A program made the translations under genes and the position numbers. This document shows positions 60,500 to 64,000 of a stretch of DNA of 64,000 nt, in pieces. This stretch comes from Litomosoides sigmodontis (taxonomy: Eukaryota > Nematoda > Chromadorea > Rhabditida > Onchocercidae). Each line of letters opens with the position of its first letter. The first letter of the stretch is position 1. The stretch is taken from contig OY718803.1 of NCBI GenBank assembly GCA_963070105.1, positions 1,551,007 to 1,615,006 on the forward strand. Direction: 5' to 3'. The notes under the pieces were generated by a model. That model was not told the DNA's origin, did no database searches, and worked only from the letters and a program-made list of their open reading frames with translations.

Positions 60500-61478
60500 T
60501 GCGTTGAATGCAATGCCTGGCTATTTCAGTCAATGATCAGGTTGCCAATTGTTAATTCGAATAAAAAGGTACGATCGGCACTACGTGTATGCTAGACGTT
60601 GTCCGTAAATAAGTCCACTGGTCACATGCAGCAGTTCGTCCACTTATCAACAATTATCCATCAAACGAAATGTTGCAATTTAGAAATAATGAAGCACCAA
60701 TGTCATCACAAATTGATAAAAACTCTAAAATTAGCGAAATAATCCTGAACCCATTTATCTATGATCATTTCCTTAATTACCGCGACAAAATGTTGTAGGC
60801 GTAAAGCATACATTGCTCTCCGTTAGTGCATATGACCATAATAGAGGTTGAGAGAGTAAGATGAGAGACTATAGTGTGCATGTAGAGGATGAGAGTAAAG
60901 TTTGGAAAGATAATGTGAGGAGAGTATGAGAGCAAATCCAAAAAGCATTTGCTAAAGATTGAAAAGAATTGTATGAGAGTAATAACAGTAATTATTGTGT
61001 TATCTGCCAAAATAGATGTGTGTGTATTGTAGAGAGTGAGTATTTGATGAGTGTGAATAGCAATTTGTTGAATATCAGTAAATGTGGCAAAAAATTTCTG
61101 TGATTTTTTTTCTTGTTATTGTTTGAAATGGACAATGGACCTTTTCTTCTTCTTGTTTGAAATGGCAAATAATATGAGGTGGAAATTGGGAGAAGAAATG
61201 GATGAAACAAGTGGAAGATTGGTTATTAAAACTACTTTGAGAAATTTTTTTAGAAATTATTATCCTTTCACTTTCACTTGCAAAACATGCAGCCTTCTTT
61301 TTATTAAATTATTATTAAAGTTTGATCGTGAAGCTGTGTAAATTTTCGAAAAATGTAAAAGCTTTATTGTTTAAAATTTTAGTCCAATAGTTAATGTTAA
61401 TTTATTTAAATTTATTCTGATACGGTAAAGTTATTAAGTTGTATTTTTCATTACGCTGAATTTCAGGAATGTAGTAAT
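60500..61478. other. Divergent spacer between bZIP and methyltransferase genes
   Basis: About 980 bases separate the start codons of two divergently transcribed genes and should contain both promoters. No coding exon is seen; the plus-strand open frame at 61,084 is AT-rich and unlike any known protein. Confidence 0.5.
61461..61466 (+). other. Candidate acceptor before the methyltransferase start
   Basis: TTTCAG ending 12 bases before the ATG at 61,479. An out-of-frame ATGTAG lies between them. It marks the 5' end of the first coding exon, by trans- or cis-splicing. Confidence 0.5.
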
Positions 61479-62734
61479 ATGAACGAGAAAGACATATCGT
61501 ATTTTGTGCGTGAGTTAAAATTTGGCGAAAATGAATTTAAAATAATCCAAAGATGCGTTGGTGATGTTAGCTGCGTGGTTTGGGATAGTGCTATTGTAGC
61601 GTGTCACTATTTTGCTAGACTACAGTCATTCTGGAAAGGAAAAAAGGTGTTTCAAATGACTTTATATGGTTTATTTATTGTTATTGAAAAATTTAAATTA
61701 TTGATGTCAAATACAAAGTTTTTTCTTCAAATCGTAAACTGATAATTGAATTTCTTTTAAGACAATACAGAAAGCATTTCCGTTCATTGAGGCGATAAAA
61801 TTGAGATATGAACTTAGCTAGTTTGTTATGGTAGTTATTAAGTAATCGACCATATTGTGTCATTCCTAATATCATATCACTTTTTCAAGTTTTATCAGCT
61901 TAGGAATAATTAGGGATGGTCATTAGGAATTTTCAGTGATAAATTTTATTACTAGGTTCTCGAACTTGGTGCTGGAACTGGAGTATGCAGTATTCTATTA
62001 GCGTCATTGGGTGCAAATGTTGTCGCAACTGACCTATCAGAAGGAATCGAATTGTTGGAGCGAAATATCCAGGAAAATTGTGAAGCAATAACAAGAAATG
62101 AAGGTTTTATTAAAGCTGAAATTTTGGACTGGAATGCTCCTTGTGATAAACCGCTTTCATTCGACGTTGTTGTAATGATCGATGTAATTTACTATTTGAA
62201 GGTAAAATTTTGCAATATGTCATTTTTTTTATTGTGGTTCTTTCGAAGAGTATAACATATGAGTAAAACTCTTTATAATTTTAGTTTTGATTTTTTTTAT
62301 TTGGATATTCATTAAACTAACTTCATTTGTGTTGTTATCGTATACGGAAACACCATTTGCGGATAAATTTGGTTTTCTTAAATTCCTAAAAGCTCTGTTT
62401 TATTTGACTCTATCTAATAGTTTAGAAAATGAAAAACTATTTCTGACTTATTTTATGTAAAATGCGATGTTATGGTTAATGCTTTTTTATTTGCATTCAG
62501 GCACTAGAGGGACTTCTTGGAATAGTATTGCGTTTGGGAGCAGCAACAATTATTTGTTGTTACGAAATACGTGATATTGGAGAACCGAAGATTGCTCAAG
62601 AAGGATTTTTTGAAATGATATCTCCTTTTTTTAATATTTGTCCAGTATCAGATAAGGAGTTGGATGATGTCTATAAATCGCCAGATATCAAAGTAGTACG
62701 TTTAGTTCGCAAGGACGTAATTTTTCCATTATGA
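61479..62734 (+). CDS. METTL21D/VCPKMT-type protein-lysine methyltransferase
   Basis: Three exons join in phase: 61479..61646, 61956..62201 and 62501..62734, giving 215 residues (human VCPKMT is 229). The seven-beta-strand SAM-binding fold is marked by motif I VLELGAGTG (residues 57-65) followed by SLGANVVATDL. The METTL21 signature [DE]xx[YF] appears as DVIY (132-135). GDVSCVVWDSAIV near residues 28-40 matches the human GVGCVVWDAAIV, and IICCYEIRD matches IICCYEQRT. The close fit throughout favours METTL21D over other METTL21 members. The human enzyme trimethylates one lysine of the AAA ATPase VCP/p97 in the cytosol; the same substrate is inferred here. All SAM-binding and catalytic motifs are intact. 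It lies head to head with the bZIP gene and in tandem with the aminopeptidase gene, with no functional link evident. Confidence 0.92.
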
Positions 62735-63629
62735 TTTAAACAATATTCGACTTTTTTAAGCAGAAATTGCTTTTATCAAGTCGATAGGTCCTATTTATGA
62801 AAGTAGCCAGCTTGTGAAGATTTTGCTTAATGATTTTATCTGATCTTTTAGGATGAAATCCTTATTTTTTCACTATCCATACATTATTAGTCATTTCTTT
62901 ACTTGAAAATTTAAAATCACATGTTTGCATAGCACAGATTTTTCTAGGATTTTATTTGAAATATTTCTTTCTAGTAGCCTTAAATACCACACTGTCGTTG
63001 ATTAGCTTAACTAATTTGCTGTGATTGCCTTGTGCAGCTTTGTTTGATTTTTGCTTCAATCATCAAGTCTCATCATGAATCATTGCTATTGTTCATGAAA
63101 GCAATGTTTTTAGCATAATTTGTTGTGATTAGAAATTTATTGATTGTTAATATTATTTGTAGGACAGGCAAGAAGACAATGCCTTTGCAAATATGTTTCA
63201 TGTATTTTTTTACTTTCTCATTATCTGATTTTTGCTTATAAAATTTGCTCATTATTCACATTAAAAATTTTAATGATTGTGGTCAAACTGCAGATATTTG
63301 GTTTGAGTATTCAAATGCATCCTTTTATATGCCATGCCACCGATGAAACTAAGAAGTTTTTTCCGATTGATCCTAGGAATGCGTGCTAACTCATTTAGTT
63401 TGTGATTAAAAGCGTTGTTTGAAATGATTGGGTTGAATGTTCAATGAAATCGAAATTTACTTTCACTAAGATTCTATAAAATTGATACCACATAATTCCA
63501 ACAAATTTTTTATTACAGACTTCATTGCAGACAGTAATATTGCTCACATTTTGATAAGTAATTTGTTAAAGTAATTTAGCACAGAAGCACTTCAAGCATA
63601 TTACACACCTGTTTTCTGCCATACGAATC
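62735..63629. other. Spacer between methyltransferase and aminopeptidase genes
   Basis: About 0.9 kb with no supported exon. A TTTAG acceptor at 63,575-63,579 may mark the start of the downstream transcript. Confidence 0.5.
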
Positions 63630-64000
63630 ATGTATGATCCATCATCCAGCGCGAATATCAACGAAGCAACAATTGACCACTTTTCGTTGGATTGGACGAT
63701 TGATTTTTCTAAATCACAAATATCTGGAAGTGCTGTTCTCTCCGTACGTATAATCCAACCAACTGATAAAATTGTAATAATTTTTATTTTTGAAACATTT
63801 GCTTTTGTAACATCCTAAACTGTAGTAAAACGTGTATAATTTCATTCGCATTTATTTCATGAAATTTAATTTAAAAAAAAATGGTATTATTTGCTCAGTG
63901 GTAAAAAATGTATTCTTTGCTAACTGTAAACAAGTTACTTTGCGTTTTACAGCACTTAAAAAATATTTAAATTGAAATCATTTTTTTTAGTTCACGCTCC
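63630..64000 (+). CDS. Leukotriene A4 hydrolase-like M1 aminopeptidase, 5' part only
   Basis: Exon 1 (63630..63773) encodes 48 residues: DPSSSANINEATIDHFSLDW and then TIDFSKSQISGSAVLSV. This matches the N-terminal beta domain of LTA4H (human KHLHLRCSVDFTRRTLTGTAALTV). A GTAATA donor follows in phase 0. A run of T ending in TTTAG puts the next exon at about 63,991, with only ten bases in the window. The zinc site (HExxHx18E) and the rest of the protein lie beyond the edge, so catalytic competence cannot be judged. The family are cytosolic M1 metallopeptidases; the vertebrate member also converts leukotriene A4 to B4, while worm members are known as aminopeptidases. Aminopeptidase B is the main alternative. 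Confidence 0.75.

Overview
The window reads as nuclear DNA of a nematode. The grounds are the animal gene families present, the many short introns that end in TTTCAG or TTTTAG, the AT-rich spacers, and pyrimidine-tract acceptors just upstream of several start codons, as expected for spliced-leader trans-splicing. The long dinucleotide and (ATT)n microsatellites and the multi-kilobase introns of one gene are unlike the compact Caenorhabditis pattern. A spirurid or ascarid-like (clade III) worm is my guess; species cannot be named from the sequence. No prokaryotic, viral or transposon gene was recognised.

Layout. 1-9,826: no supported gene, rich in microsatellites. 9,827-14,909 (minus): a three-exon TALE homeobox gene whose introns carry a 117-bp CA repeat. 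14,967-26,448: gene-poor, with a very long (ATT)n array and long AT arrays. 26,449-49,031: a minus-strand run in which I could rebuild exons with matching phases: a DNAJC22-like multi-pass protein (middle unresolved), TM9SF4 (13 exons, complete), an acyl-protein thioesterase (6 exons, complete), a SECIS-binding protein 2 homologue with its L7Ae domain, and a nine-exon predicted secreted Ser/Tyr/Pro-rich protein that I do not recognise. A small predicted secreted ORF lies on the plus strand between the thioesterase and the SECIS-binding gene. 49,032-56,248: no gene seen; low-complexity DNA and a degenerate minisatellite. 56,249-58,544 (minus): neuroguidin (8 exons, complete). 59,647-60,499 (minus): a compact C/EBP-gamma-like bZIP factor (3 exons), with a striking 40-bp palindrome downstream of its stop. 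61,479-62,734 (plus): a METTL21D/VCPKMT-type lysine methyltransferase (3 exons). 63,630 to the window end (plus): the first exon of a leukotriene-A4-hydrolase-like M1 aminopeptidase, cut by the edge.

The genes do not form one pathway. They are mostly conserved housekeeping functions: Golgi/endosome membrane traffic (TM9SF4), protein depalmitoylation (thioesterase), selenocysteine decoding (SBP2), ribosome biogenesis (neuroguidin), chaperone or protein modification (DNAJC22-like, VCPKMT) and transcription (homeobox, bZIP). The least explained items are the predicted secreted nine-exon gene, the J-like domain without an HPD motif, the divergent TALE homeodomain and the palindrome. I did not find a convincing new multi-gene system.
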